A program made the translations under genes and the position numbers. Below, one piece after another: positions 35,111-44,025 of a stretch of 64,000 nucleotides of DNA (its first letter is position 1; every line of letters starts with the position of its first letter). The stretch is from Clostridiales bacterium (lineage in GTDB: Bacteria; Bacillota; Clostridia; Oscillospirales; CAG-272). Under the pieces are notes generated by a model. That model searched no databases, was not told the DNA's origin, and was given only the letters and a program-made list of their open reading frames with translations. Where the stretch lies: the NCBI GenBank assembly GCA_012800735.1, contig JAAZIU010000004.1, forward strand, positions 35,277-99,276, given 5' to 3'.

Positions 35111-35964
35111 GAGTGAAAGTTAAAGAGTTGTTCTCCCAGTTAAAGTCAGGACTGCTTGATCAGAATCCGACATTTGTTCAACTTCTCGGTCTGTGCCCGA
35201 CACTTGCCACAACAACTTCGGTTCCCAACGCAATTGGTATGGGTCTTGCCGCAACATTTGTTCTGACCTGCTCAAACGGTCTGATTTCTCTGTTGAGAAA
35301 ATTTATACCTAAAGAAGTTCGAATAGCGGGATATATTGTTATCATCTCCGGATTTGTCTCGATGGTTCAAATGATAATAAAGGCATATTTTCCGGAACTG
35401 GATAAATCACTCGGAGTGTTTATCCCTCTTATTGTTGTCAACTGTATTATTCTTGCCCGTGCGGAAGCCTACGCCTCAAAAAATCCGGTTTTACCGTCAC
35501 TTATAGACGGAGTGGGCATGGGATTGGGTTTTACCGTTGCTCTTGTTATTATCGCATCTGTAAGAGAAGTTTTGGGCGCCGGAACTTTCGGCGGCATTAA
35601 AATAACTCCCGCAGGTTACGAACCGATTCAAATGTTAATAATGCCCTACGGCGCATTCATTACACTTGGATTTTTAATAGCTGCGGTAAACTTTATAAGA
35701 AAGAATTCCGAAAATATTAAAAAATCGAAAGCAGATTCCGAGAAAGAAGCTTCAAATGAAAATTCCGTTCTAAAACAAGAATCAGAAGAAATGGAAATTA
35801 ACGATACCGATTCGTCAGGAATTGTTATTGTAAATCCTAATAAAGATTCTAATGCTTCTGATTCGGAAGAATCTGTCTCCGATAAAAAGGATGCAGATAA
35901 AAGCGAAACAGTTTCTGAAATAAAGGATGACGGCGATGATAAGGAGGGTGAAACTGATGTCTGA
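35107..35964 (+). CDS. rnfE: Rnf complex subunit RnfE
   Basis: This 285-residue membrane subunit has six helices and the family motif QLLGLCPTLATTTS (about 24-37) with its conserved Cys, plus GVFIPLIVVNCIILARAEA (about 101-119). RnfE normally has about 200-230 residues. Here an acidic, Ser/Asp/Glu/Lys-rich tail of roughly 85 residues follows the last helix, from about residue 200 (DSSG, DSEESVSD, DDGDDKEGE). Its coding sequence contains the ribosome binding site AAGGAGG of rnfA, and the two genes overlap by 8 nt. The tail would lie on the side of the last helix and could dock partner proteins; that is inference. Confidence 0.94.
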   Translation: MRVKVKELFSQLKSGLLDQNPTFVQLLGLCPTLATTTSVPNAIGMGLAATFVLTCSNGLISLLRKFIPKEVRIAGYIVIISGFVSMVQMIIKAYFPELDKSLGVFIPLIVVNCIILARAEAYASKNPVLPSLIDGVGMGLGFTVALVIIASVREVLGAGTFGGIKITPAGYEPIQMLIMPYGAFITLGFLIAAVNFIRKNSENIKKSKADSEKEASNENSVLKQESEEMEINDTDSSGIVIVNPNKDSNASDSEESVSDKKDADKSETVSEIKDDGDDKEGETDV

Positions 35965-36538
35965 CCTGTTTATACTGATGTTGAACTGCGTCCTTGTCGA
36001 AAACTTCATCTTCCATAAGTTCTTAGGTTGCTGTCCCTTCATGGGTGTCTCTAATAAACCCGACAATGCCATCGGCATGGGATTGGCAGTTACCTTTGTA
36101 ATGACGCTTTCATCAGCCGTTACTTATGTAGTTTACCATTATATACTCGTTCGGTTTAATCTTGAATACCTTCAAACGATCGCTTTTATCCTGGTAATTG
36201 CTGCTTTAGTGCAGTTTATCGAAATGTTTCTCCGCAAATTTGTTCCGGCGTTATATAACGCGCTTGGAATATTCCTTCCGCTTATAACAACAAACTGCGC
36301 TGTTTTGGGTTCAGCTCTTTTAGAGGTTGAAAAGGGATACAACTTTATTTATTCCGTCGTCTTCGGCTTATCAGCCGCTCTTGGATTTACCCTCGCAATT
36401 GTAATATTTGCCGGTGTAAGACAAAGGCTTGAGCTTGCCGACTGCCCGAAAGCTTTCAAAGGAATGCCTATTGCTCTTGTAACCGCCGGTCTCATTGCGA
36501 TGGCTTTCTCCGGTTTTACCGGGATGAGCCTGAGCTGA
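35957..36538 (+). CDS. rnfA: Rnf complex subunit RnfA
   Basis: This 193-residue membrane subunit is homologous to RnfE but in inverted topology. ENFIFHKFLGCCPFMGVS (about 14-31) and GIFLPLITTNCAVLGSAL (about 102-119) supply the two conserved cysteines that hold an intramembrane iron-sulfur centre with RnfE. I use the ATG at 35957, because AAGGAGG lies 9 nt upstream; the longer reading frame from 35927 runs through rnfE. Length matches the family. The rnfB gene starts 12 nt downstream with its own AGGAGG. Confidence 0.95.
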   Translation: MSDLFILMLNCVLVENFIFHKFLGCCPFMGVSNKPDNAIGMGLAVTFVMTLSSAVTYVVYHYILVRFNLEYLQTIAFILVIAALVQFIEMFLRKFVPALYNALGIFLPLITTNCAVLGSALLEVEKGYNFIYSVVFGLSAALGFTLAIVIFAGVRQRLELADCPKAFKGMPIALVTAGLIAMAFSGFTGMSLS

Positions 36539-36550
36539 GGAGGGATAAAG

Positions 36551-37414
36551 ATGGACATAAAAAATATCCTTTCAGCTTTCTTCTGGTTTGCCGTGCTTGG
36601 CGGAGGACTTGGCGCTTTGCTTGCTCTTGCTTCAAAAATCTTTGCGGTTCAGCGTAATGAACGAGTAGAAAAAATCGAAGAAGTACTTCCGGGAGCTAAC
36701 TGCGGTGGGTGCGGATACACCGGCTGCACAGCTTGCGCCGAGGCGATGGATGCCGGTATTGCTAAAGCCAACGCCTGCACCGTAGGCGGTCAGGAACTCA
36801 CAGATAAAATAAGTGAGATATTAGGTATCGCATCGGTTAAAACCCGCAGAATGCGCGCTCAGGTAATGTGCAGCGGCACCTCGGAGTTTTCAAAACACAA
36901 ATATATATACGAAGGTGTGCCTGACTGTATTGCCGCGGTACGGATCGGGGGAGGAGATAAGACTTGTCCGAACGGTTGTATCGGACTCGGCACCTGCGTT
37001 TCAGTCTGCAAATTCGACGCTATTAAAATAGTCGACGGAGTTGCCGTAATCAACTATGATAAATGCACCGGATGCAGTAGCTGTGTTTCTGCTTGTCCGA
37101 AGAAAATAATTAAGCTGATACCATATGACGCGGCTCACTGGGTTGGGTGTATGTCCGTTGACAGTGGCAGAGAGACACGCGCTTACTGTGATGTCGGATG
37201 TATTTCCTGTAAGCTATGCGAGAAGCACTGTCCCGTCGGAGCGATTACCGTAGATCATTTTGTTGCGACTATTGACTATGATAAATGTATCGACTGCGGC
37301 GAATGCGTCAGGCGTTGTCCGAGAAAGATTATCTGGTCAAGTAAAACCGCCGGCGGATTCATGACAATAAACAGGGGCGAAATCGACTTTAGCGTAAAGG
37401 GAACCGGCGAATAA
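36551..37414 (+). CDS. rnfB: Rnf complex subunit RnfB
   Basis: This 287-residue iron-sulfur subunit accepts electrons from ferredoxin. An N-terminal membrane helix (about 8-28) is followed by the 4Fe-4S motif NCGGCGYTGCTACAEA (about 50-65). Further clusters are at CIGLGTCVSVCKF (about 143-155), CTGCSSCVSACPKK (about 173), CISCKLCEKHCP (about 218) and CIDCGECVRRCPRK (about 249). This count is typical of clostridial RnfB, which carries more clusters than the proteobacterial form. As last gene of rnfCDGEAB it is followed 22 nt later by a strong terminator. Localisation is the cytoplasmic membrane face. Confidence 0.95.
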   Translation: MDIKNILSAFFWFAVLGGGLGALLALASKIFAVQRNERVEKIEEVLPGANCGGCGYTGCTACAEAMDAGIAKANACTVGGQELTDKISEILGIASVKTRRMRAQVMCSGTSEFSKHKYIYEGVPDCIAAVRIGGGDKTCPNGCIGLGTCVSVCKFDAIKIVDGVAVINYDKCTGCSSCVSACPKKIIKLIPYDAAHWVGCMSVDSGRETRAYCDVGCISCKLCEKHCPVGAITVDHFVATIDYDKCIDCGECVRRCPRKIIWSSKTAGGFMTINRGEIDFSVKGTGE

Positions 37415-37436
37415 TTACTTTTCAAAAACAAAATAA

Positions 37437-37472
37437 CGCTGTATATAAATAAAAATATACAGCGCCTTTTTT
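37437..37472 (+). terminator. terminator of the rnf operon
   Basis: CGCTGTATAT and ATATACAGCG form a perfect 10-bp stem with an 8-nt loop, followed by CC and six T. The T run reaches the end of the convergent phosphopantetheinyl transferase gene. Confidence 0.9.
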
Positions 37473-37983
37473 ATATAATCTGCGGTTTTAAATCAAGCCC
37501 TATGTATTCCGTCGCAAGACAGATAAAATAATTACCGGTTGGATTTTCAATGCAATATTCATAAAAATTCAGCGATTCAAGCTTGCCGGGATCAAAGCAA
37601 AAACCTGTACCAAGCAGTTTTCCGCCTGCCTCCCTTCGCAGCCATTCGGATAAAGCCTTGTCATTTGGAACGCCGCCGAGAAATCGTTTGACTATCCGCC
37701 GGTCAATCGGCCGGCTAAGTTCAGCGTCAACTCCGACAGGGCAATCAGAAACGGCCGCAGCGGCAAGCAAATGGGTATGAGTTACGGAGATATAAATATC
37801 ATCATACCCATCAATAAACGGCTTTCCGTTTGAATGCTTTTTATAACTCTCGTGAAGGACGATTCCAAATAAACTTTGAATTCCAATTCTAACCGCTTCG
37901 GCCGCGGCAATACGCTGGGCTTCGCGAAGTTCTTTTTTGGTATAAGCTGCCGGAGTAATAAACTTACAGAAAATGCCGGTCAT
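37471..37983 (-). CDS. 4'-phosphopantetheinyl transferase (Sfp-like)
   Basis: This 170-residue protein resembles Sfp/AcpS-type transferases, which attach the phosphopantetheine arm of CoA to carrier proteins. GVDAELSRP (about 103-111) matches the (V/I)GVD(I/A)E magnesium site, and SEWLRREAGGKLLG (about 128-141) matches the W-x-x-K/R-E-A-x-x-K element. It is shorter than Sfp (about 220 residues). It may be the organism's general ACP activator or serve a secondary pathway; no NRPS or PKS gene is in the window. It begins 1 nt after the nupQ stop, so it is translated as the tail of the nucleoside transporter operon, an unexpected partner. Confidence 0.8.
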   Translation of the reverse strand: MTGIFCKFITPAAYTKKELREAQRIAAAEAVRIGIQSLFGIVLHESYKKHSNGKPFIDGYDDIYISVTHTHLLAAAAVSDCPVGVDAELSRPIDRRIVKRFLGGVPNDKALSEWLRREAGGKLLGTGFCFDPGKLESLNFYEYCIENPTGNYFICLATEYIGLDLKPQII

Positions 37984-37984
37984 T

Positions 37985-38953
37985 TCATCTGTCTTCGCGA
38001 TAATAGGGAAGAGATAGCCAGCCGGGAGGTTGCTCCTCGCGTTTTTTGCGGAGAGCGATTATAACGAGTACAACAATAGTCATTATATAAGGAAGCATGT
38101 TAAGAAGCTGAGAGTTAAGGATAAAAGTACCGCCGCCGATTTTAGGAATCTGAATATTCTGCAGCTTAAAGCCGATAGAACGGAGAGCTCCGAAAAGGTA
38201 AGCCGAAATAATTGCCTTTAACGGGTTCCAAGTCGAGAATATTATCAAAGTTACGGCAATCCACCCCATTCCTGAAGTTATACCGTCTTGCCATAGCGGA
38301 ACGTAAACGAGGGTCAGGTAAGCTCCGCCGAGTCCGCAAAGCATTCCGCCGATTATTATATGAATATATTTATATAGGGTTATATTAATTCCGGATGCAT
38401 CGGCAGAAGCGGGATTCTCACCGATTGCTCGAAGATTCAGACCAAAACGGGTTTTATTAAGATAGACATACATTACTATCGCAAGTATAAGTCCGATATG
38501 TACATATACGGACTGTTCGAAGATTGCGGGACCTAATACAGGAATCTTTGAAAGAAGAGGAACCTTAAAAGCGCGAAAAGGCGCCATAGCCGACTGCGGC
38601 ATTGTTACGGTAGAAAGAGGCAGCCCTACAAAAGAAGAAAATCCGGTTCCGAAAATAGAAAGCACAAGTCCGGTAACAGTCTGATTACCAAGAAAAGTGA
38701 CGGTAATAACAGCGTAAATCAAAGCCCCGAATCCACCCGCAACAGCTGCGGCTGCAAAGGCAACCCAGCCGTTTCCGGTATGGTAGCCGGTATAAAATCC
38801 GATTACAGCGCCCATCAGCATCATTCCCTCGATACCGAGGTTAAGATGTCCGACGCGCTCACATAATATTCCTCCCAAGGTTGCAAAAAGGAGAATCGTA
38901 CCCATCTGAACGGTAGACTGGAGAAACAAACCGATAGTGTTAAGCATTTCCAT
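37985..38953 (-). CDS. nupQ: nucleoside ABC transporter permease (NupQ/YufQ type)
   Basis: This 322-residue permease belongs to the BPD_transp_2 group. It has about eight to nine helices and the cytoplasmic loop GENPASADASGINITLYKY (about 177-195), the coupling EAA-like segment. The family start lies near LLFATLGGILCERVGHLNLGIEGMM. With NupP, NupO and a BmpA-type lipoprotein it imports nucleosides, probably guanosine or other purine nucleosides. GGAG precedes the ATG at 38953; nupP ends only 4 nt before it. The length is normal. Confidence 0.88.
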   Translation of the reverse strand: MEMLNTIGLFLQSTVQMGTILLFATLGGILCERVGHLNLGIEGMMLMGAVIGFYTGYHTGNGWVAFAAAAVAGGFGALIYAVITVTFLGNQTVTGLVLSIFGTGFSSFVGLPLSTVTMPQSAMAPFRAFKVPLLSKIPVLGPAIFEQSVYVHIGLILAIVMYVYLNKTRFGLNLRAIGENPASADASGINITLYKYIHIIIGGMLCGLGGAYLTLVYVPLWQDGITSGMGWIAVTLIIFSTWNPLKAIISAYLFGALRSIGFKLQNIQIPKIGGGTFILNSQLLNMLPYIMTIVVLVIIALRKKREEQPPGWLSLPYYREDR

Positions 38954-38957
38954 TTTT

Positions 38958-40046
38958 TTATTCTCCTTTCGAGACAGGTACGGCTGTTCCGGCGTTTTCC
39001 TTTTTCACTCTTATAATTTTATAATTTACAAAGAAATCTGACGCAAGAACAAAGAAGAGGATGACACCCTGTATAATTCCGGCTATTGAACTCGGAACCT
39101 GCAGAGCCGTTTGAATATATGTGCCGCCCTGTAAAAGAATCGAGAAAAGCGTTGATACAACAACTATGCTCAACGGGTCAAGACGAGCAAGCCAGGCGGT
39201 GATAACCGCGGTGAATCCAAGTCCCGCTGAAAGCTCGTAAGTAAGCGAATGTTCGACCCCCGAAGCCTGCATCATACCGGCAATGCCGCATATCCCGCCC
39301 GAAAGAATTACTGCAATAATAAGGATTTTATTGACATTCATTCCTGCGTAACGAGCTGTCTGCGTGTTTTCGCCGATAACCTGAATCTGGTATCCGAGAC
39401 GAGTTTTTGCAAACATAAAATATATCAGAATAACGAGAACAACTGTTATAATCCATCCGCTCTGAACTCCGAAAATAGTCGGAAGCCAGGCGTTTGGGCT
39501 GAATCGCGCAATCTTCGCAAAACCTCTCGCTGCCGGATCTTTCCATGGTCCGTACTGAAGATACATGATGATATTTGTAGCTATATAGTTGAGCATCAAT
39601 GTAACCAATGTTTCTGAAGCGCCGAAAGCCGTTCTCAAAAGAGCGGATATCAACGCCCAGAGAGCACCGCAGATAAAACCCGCCAAAAACATAATCGGCA
39701 GCAAAATATAAGGAGGAAGGCTGCCATAATTAAGAGCTATGTAAGTAGCGCCTAATGCACCCAAATAAAATTGTCCCTCCGCGCCGATGTTCCAGAATTT
39801 CATCTTAAAAGCAACTGCGCATCCTAGAGAAAGAGTAATAAGAGGGATCATTTTGTGAATCGTCTGAGTGATCCTGAATTTTGAAAAAAGCGATCCTTCA
39901 ACGATTTTAAAATAAACTTGAATAGGATTGTAACCAAGTAAAATAATTATCAGAGCGGTAAATAAAAGCGCGGCAAAAATCGAACCTATGCGGAGAGCGC
40001 TTGAATACCTGCTGCTCATATCTTGTCTTTTGACAATACGAAACAT
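38958..40046 (-). CDS. nupP: nucleoside ABC transporter permease (NupP/YufP type)
   Basis: This 362-residue BPD_transp_2 permease is the larger of the two channel subunits. It has eight to ten helices, the conserved FKMKFWNIGAEGQFYLGAL segment (about 80-98), ALLRTAFGASETLVTLMLNY, and the coupling loop IGENTQTARYAGMN (about 225-238). A short, basic N terminus (MFRIVKRQD) faces the cytoplasm and the C terminus ends in a lysine-rich stretch. It follows the ATPase gene by 27 nt. Substrate assignment (nucleosides) is by family and by the BmpA and purC neighbours. Confidence 0.88.
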   Translation of the reverse strand: MFRIVKRQDMSSRYSSALRIGSIFAALLFTALIIILLGYNPIQVYFKIVEGSLFSKFRITQTIHKMIPLITLSLGCAVAFKMKFWNIGAEGQFYLGALGATYIALNYGSLPPYILLPIMFLAGFICGALWALISALLRTAFGASETLVTLMLNYIATNIIMYLQYGPWKDPAARGFAKIARFSPNAWLPTIFGVQSGWIITVVLVILIYFMFAKTRLGYQIQVIGENTQTARYAGMNVNKILIIAVILSGGICGIAGMMQASGVEHSLTYELSAGLGFTAVITAWLARLDPLSIVVVSTLFSILLQGGTYIQTALQVPSSIAGIIQGVILFFVLASDFFVNYKIIRVKKENAGTAVPVSKGE

Positions 40047-40073
40047 TTTTAATCTCCGTTAACAGTTCATATT

Positions 40074-41597
40074 TTATGATGCCTGGTCATCGGGATTTTG
40101 CCCAAGCATCATAAGACCGAGCTTTTCCTTAGTTGTCGATTTTGCATCGACAATTCCCATGTTTTTTCCCGAATGAATTACCATAATGCGGTCACATAAA
40201 CTAAGCAATACATCAAGGTCTTCGCCGATAAAAAGTATCCCGACGCCTTTTGTCTTCTGTTCGTTCAGTATGTCGTATATATTGTATGAAGCGCCGATAT
40301 CAAGTCCGCGAACCGGATAGGCTGTTATAAGCAGTTCGGGATTCATTTCGATTTCTCTGCCGAGCAGCACTTTTTGTATGTTTCCGCCGCTGAGCTTACG
40401 TACAATGGTATGTGTTGACGGAGTGTCTATGCCAAAGCGTTTTATTATTCGCTCCGCGGCTTTCTTTCCGACTTTGCGGTCAACTATAATGCCTTTCTGC
40501 ATTTGAACCTTTTTGAGTATTACATTGTCAATAATCGACATTCCCGCGACAAGACCCATACCTAATCTGTCTTCCGGGATGAAGCTCATCGTAATGCCTT
40601 TTTTGATAATATCGCGCGGGTTCATTTTTATGATGCTCTGCCCCTTATAGATAACATCCCCGGAGGAAGCGCGCTGGAGTCCGGCGATTGTTTCGCAGAG
40701 CTCCTTCTGACCGGAACCTGCAATACCGGCAACTCCTAAAATCTCACCAGAATTAAGAGTGAAGCTCATACCGTCAAGCGCCTCGCGCTTATCAATATTA
40801 TGGACGGTAAGATCTGTTACTTGAAGTATTGGCTTTTTGAGTTCGGAATCAACTTCCGCACGCTTTATTTCAAGTGAAATCGGTTTTCCGACCATAAGAG
40901 TTGTAAGCTCCGTCATATCGGTTTCTGAAGTGACAAGAGTCTTGATGCTTCTTCCTTTATGAAGAACCGTAACACGGTCAGATATCTCCATAACTTCATT
41001 GAGCTTGTGAGTTATTATAATAATCGAGCAGCCGCTTGACTTCATGTTTCGAAGAATACCAAAAAGCGAAACGATTTCTTGAGGAGTCAAAACCGCCGTC
41101 GGTTCGTCAAGTATAAGGATCCGAGCGCCGCGGTAGAGAACTTTCATAATCTCAACCGTCTGTTTTTCCGAAACCGACATCTCGTATACTTTTTTAGAAA
41201 GATCAATTTTCAGACCATATTTATCCGCAACAGCTTTAATTGACTTTGCAGCTTTTTTGGGCTTAATAAAAAGTCCGCCGGGAAGGCCGAGCAAAATATT
41301 TTCGGTGGCTGACATTACATCAACTAATTTAAAATGTTGATGTACCATACCTATACCGGCAGCTATCGAGTCACTTGGGGAATTGAATTTAACCTCATTG
41401 CCGTCAAGCTTAATTATACCTTCATCAGGGGTATATATTCCGGAAAGAATATTCATCAGCGTTGACTTGCCGGAACCGTTTTCACCCAAAAGGGCATGAA
41501 TCTCGCCGGGAGCGATAGACAGAGATATTTCGCTGTTCGCTTTGACTATACCGAAAGACTTCGATATATTAATCAGTTCAATATCATATTTCGACAT
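40074..41597 (-). CDS. nupO: nucleoside ABC transporter ATPase (NupO/YufO type)
   Basis: This 507-residue double-domain ATPase powers the nucleoside importer. The first half has Walker A GENGSGKSTLMN (about 38-49), signature-like MSVSEKQTVEIMK and Walker B ILILDEPTAVL (about 160-170). The second half has GIAGSGQKELCE (about 293), LSGGNIQKVLLGRE and, where Walker B is expected, PELLITAYPVRGLD. The second half lacks a normal Walker B Glu, the usual degeneracy of this RbsA/YufO class. The message starts with CGGAG before the ATG. A terminator separates it from purC upstream, so it likely has its own promoter, which I could not pin down. Confidence 0.9.
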   Translation of the reverse strand: MSKYDIELINISKSFGIVKANSEISLSIAPGEIHALLGENGSGKSTLMNILSGIYTPDEGIIKLDGNEVKFNSPSDSIAAGIGMVHQHFKLVDVMSATENILLGLPGGLFIKPKKAAKSIKAVADKYGLKIDLSKKVYEMSVSEKQTVEIMKVLYRGARILILDEPTAVLTPQEIVSLFGILRNMKSSGCSIIIITHKLNEVMEISDRVTVLHKGRSIKTLVTSETDMTELTTLMVGKPISLEIKRAEVDSELKKPILQVTDLTVHNIDKREALDGMSFTLNSGEILGVAGIAGSGQKELCETIAGLQRASSGDVIYKGQSIIKMNPRDIIKKGITMSFIPEDRLGMGLVAGMSIIDNVILKKVQMQKGIIVDRKVGKKAAERIIKRFGIDTPSTHTIVRKLSGGNIQKVLLGREIEMNPELLITAYPVRGLDIGASYNIYDILNEQKTKGVGILFIGEDLDVLLSLCDRIMVIHSGKNMGIVDAKSTTKEKLGLMMLGQNPDDQAS

Positions 41598-41693
41598 TAT
41601 ATATAATTCTCCGAAGTAACAGTCGGTTTTACTTGATTCTTATATCGTTCATCTGTTTAAAATATAATATACAGTCCTCAGTTGAGGTTGTTC

Positions 41694-41724
41694 ATAAAAA
41701 CGCGTATATTCATCACCTTACGCG
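41694..41724 (-). terminator. terminator overlapping the end of purC
   Basis: On the minus strand CGCGTA and TACGCG pair around a 12-nt loop and are followed by TTTTTAT. The left arm contains the purC stop codon TAA, so purC and the transporter genes are largely separate transcripts. Confidence 0.75.
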
Positions 41725-42398
41725 AAGAACACCTTGTTAAGCTTCATCGGGTCAATATACTTGTCGTCCTTATATACCCTCATATTTCCCGAAGATATTT
41801 CGTCAATAAGCATTACATTGCCGTCTTTATCGTAGCCAAACTCAAGCTTTATATCGTAAAGCACAAGACCTTTTTCTTTGAGATCGTCAGCTATAATTTT
41901 GGTGATCTGCTGAGTCATTTCTTTAAGATTATCATACTGTTTTTCCGTCATAATTCCAAGAACAACAAGCCCGTCCTTAGTAACAAGAGGATCGCCGAGC
42001 TCGTCATTTTTAAATGTTGTTTCCACATAAGAAGGAAGTATTGTTCCTGATGAAATATATTCCCCGTATCTTCTTATAAAGCTGCCGACGGCTCTGTTTC
42101 TGCAAATAACTTCAAGTCCGTTTCCGAAAACTTTTGCAGGTTTTACCTCCATTGTAGTTTCTTCAAAGTTCACTTTTACAAAGTGAGTTCTTATCCCTGC
42201 CTCATTGAATTTATTGAAATAATAATCGGACATTCTGAGATTAACATCACCGACTCCTTCTATTGTAAGACCGATGGAATTTTCACCCGGATCGAAAACT
42301 CCGTCTTTACCGGTACAATCATCCTTAAATTTCAAAAGGTAGTTTCCGTTCTCAAGTTCAAAAACATCCTTTGTCTTTCCTTTGTATACGAGTTTCAT
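41718..42398 (-). CDS. purC: phosphoribosylaminoimidazole-succinocarboxamide synthase
   Basis: This 226-residue PurC joins aspartate to CAIR in purine synthesis. Motifs seen are [12 protein letters not shown] (start), [24 protein letters not shown] (about 103-119) and the terminal [14 protein letters not shown] with the catalytic acidic loop (about 194-207). Length is slightly below the usual 235-240. No other pur gene is in the window. It lies alone between a nucleoside-binding lipoprotein and its ABC transporter, which fits joint control of purine synthesis and salvage. No purine riboswitch consensus was found upstream. GGAAGG precedes the ATG by about 10 nt. Confidence 0.95.
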   Translation of the reverse strand: MKLVYKGKTKDVFELENGNYLLKFKDDCTGKDGVFDPGENSIGLTIEGVGDVNLRMSDYYFNKFNEAGIRTHFVKVNFEETTMEVKPAKVFGNGLEVICRNRAVGSFIRRYGEYISSGTILPSYVETTFKNDELGDPLVTKDGLVVLGIMTEKQYDNLKEMTQQITKIIADDLKEKGLVLYDIKLEFGYDKDGNVMLIDEISSGNMRVYKDDKYIDPMKLNKVFFA

Positions 42399-42558
42399 AA
42401 ATAGTTTTCCTTCCTTTTCGAAACTTAAATGCAGATGTTACAATCGATCTATGATGTCAGCGTCTTTTAAAACATAACTTTTGTTGCGTTAAGTGATTTT
42501 ATTTCATACATGGTTCAAATGTTACACAAACCAATTTTATCACCTGTAAAAAGCGTAA

Positions 42559-42593
42559 CCGGTGGAAAAGCCGCAGAGCGGCGATTCCACCGG
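42559..42593 (-). terminator. hairpin downstream of bmpA
   Basis: CCGGTGGAA/TTCCACCGG (9 bp) encloses GCCGC/GCGGC with an AGA loop. On the minus strand it lies about 100 nt after the bmpA stop. The T-rich tract (GCTTTTTAC) follows after a few bases, so termination is likely but imperfect. Confidence 0.7.
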
Positions 42594-42690
42594 CATTTAA
42601 TCAAGTCTTACCGGCAAATATCCGGCTTGCTTTGGAAAATTGCCGGGTATGTAGCTGACTAATTTAATGCAGCTTAAGTGGTAATATAAA

Positions 42691-43776
42691 TCAGTTTCCG
42701 GTCGGAACGGTTCCGATAACTCCTTCAACGAACCAATCGAATGCCTGAAGTTCAGCGTCAGTCATGGCAACTCCGGCAGCGACTTTCTCGGAGCCTGCGT
42801 TGTCCTTAAGCGGACCTGTGAAGATATAAAGCGAACCGTCTTCGATTTGTTTCTTTGCTTCTTCAACTTTCTCTGCGGTTCCGTCAACATTGTTGGCGGA
42901 AAGGGTATCGAGAGAAACCATACCGGACTTAAGACCTTCCCAATATGCGCGGGACTGATATTTTCCGTCGATTATAGATTTAACATCATCAATATAGAAG
43001 GTGCCCCAGTGGAAGAGCGGAGCGGTAAGGTATGCTTTCGGAGCAGCGTCAAGCATCGAGGCATTATATCCGATGGATTTTACGCCGGCTTCTTCAGCTG
43101 CAATCTGAGGAGCGGTGGAGTCGCAGTGCTGGGCGATAACATCACAGCCTTTGTTGATAAGTTCCTGAGCGGCAGATTTCTCAAGAGTGGTATCATACCA
43201 GGTGTTGGTCCAGATTACTTCAACGGTTGCGTCGGGATTGACAGAACGGACGCCGAGAGTGAAAGCGTTGATACCGCGAACTACTTCTGCGATCGGCATA
43301 GCGGCAACATAGCCGATTTTACCGGAAACGGTGTTAAGACCGGCAGCGATACCCGAGAGATAACGCGGCTCATAGACGCGGCCCATGTAGTTGGAGAAAT
43401 TGTCGGCAAGGAGGTATCCGGTCGCATGGCCAAAATAAACATCAGGATATTCTGCTGCGCATTCAAAGGCAGCGTCGCCGTGACCAAAGGAGTTTACATA
43501 TATTATCGTGCAGCCCTGGTCAATCAGACCGACGATTGCGTCCTTACAGGTGGCAAGGTCTTCGGATACATTTTCAACATACATAGTTTGAACGCCGAGT
43601 TCCTTTTCGAGAGCAAGGCGACCCTGGTTGTGAGCATAGGTGTAGCCGCCGTCTCCGATAGCTCCGATATAAACGAAGCCGACCTTAAGGTCACTGTTTT
43701 TCGCATTGTCACAGCCGCTAAAAACGGCTAAAGCCAAAAGAAAAACACAGATTAGCGCGATGATTCTTTTAAACAT
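42691..43776 (-). CDS. bmpA: BMP-family nucleoside-binding lipoprotein
   Basis: This 361-residue lipoprotein has the lipobox VFSGC (Cys about 22) and the BMP/PnrA fold. Shared motifs are DLKVGFVYIGAIGDGGYTYAH (about 29-49, two strands and a loop), GYVAAMPIAEVVRGINAFTLG (about 153-173) and HWGTFYIDDVKSI (about 256). PnrA-type proteins bind purine nucleosides for ABC uptake. It has a perfect promoter and CGGAGG before the ATG. The transporter genes nupOPQ lie downstream on the same strand, with purC between. The binding protein being separate and more strongly expressed than the channel genes is a common arrangement. Confidence 0.9.
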   Translation of the reverse strand: MFKRIIALICVFLLALAVFSGCDNAKNSDLKVGFVYIGAIGDGGYTYAHNQGRLALEKELGVQTMYVENVSEDLATCKDAIVGLIDQGCTIIYVNSFGHGDAAFECAAEYPDVYFGHATGYLLADNFSNYMGRVYEPRYLSGIAAGLNTVSGKIGYVAAMPIAEVVRGINAFTLGVRSVNPDATVEVIWTNTWYDTTLEKSAAQELINKGCDVIAQHCDSTAPQIAAEEAGVKSIGYNASMLDAAPKAYLTAPLFHWGTFYIDDVKSIIDGKYQSRAYWEGLKSGMVSLDTLSANNVDGTAEKVEEAKKQIEDGSLYIFTGPLKDNAGSEKVAAGVAMTDAELQAFDWFVEGVIGTVPTGN

Positions 43777-43832
43777 AAAATCCTCCGATAGATTTAATTT
43801 ATATGATTGTATTATATTGAAAAACTAACATT

Positions 43833-43861
43833 ATTATATCAAAAATATCACTCACTGTCAA
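43833..43861 (-). promoter_or_regulatory. promoter of bmpA
   Basis: Minus-strand TTGACA (43861-43856) and TATAAT (43838-43833) have a 17-bp spacer, about 57 nt before the ATG. Both boxes are perfect. Confidence 0.9.
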
Positions 43862-43963
43862 TAGATATATTGCATATCTGAAGCGCAAAATTTACACGGA
43901 TTTTTGCGAAATTTGATGTTATGTGAACATATTAACTAAAATTGTTAACATATAAAATAAAGA

Positions 43964-43992
43964 TTGACAAATCATTCCACCGGATATATAAT
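43964..43992 (+). promoter_or_regulatory. promoter of the C26 amidotransferase gene
   Basis: TTGACA (43964-43969) and TATAAT (43987-43992) with a 17-bp spacer, 34 nt before the ATG at 44026. Both boxes are perfect. Confidence 0.9.
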
Positions 43993-44025
43993 AAAGTAAT
44001 ATTAAAAATAAAGGAAATTATAAGA

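Noticed and set aside
42847-43731. 294-codon plus-strand ORF opposite bmpA
   Set aside because: It is antisense to a well-supported lipoprotein gene, has no ribosome binding site or family features, and reflects codon bias of bmpA.
43777-44025. Purine riboswitch between bmpA and the C26 gene
   Set aside because: I looked for the conserved G-box loops on both strands and found only perfect sigma-A promoters.
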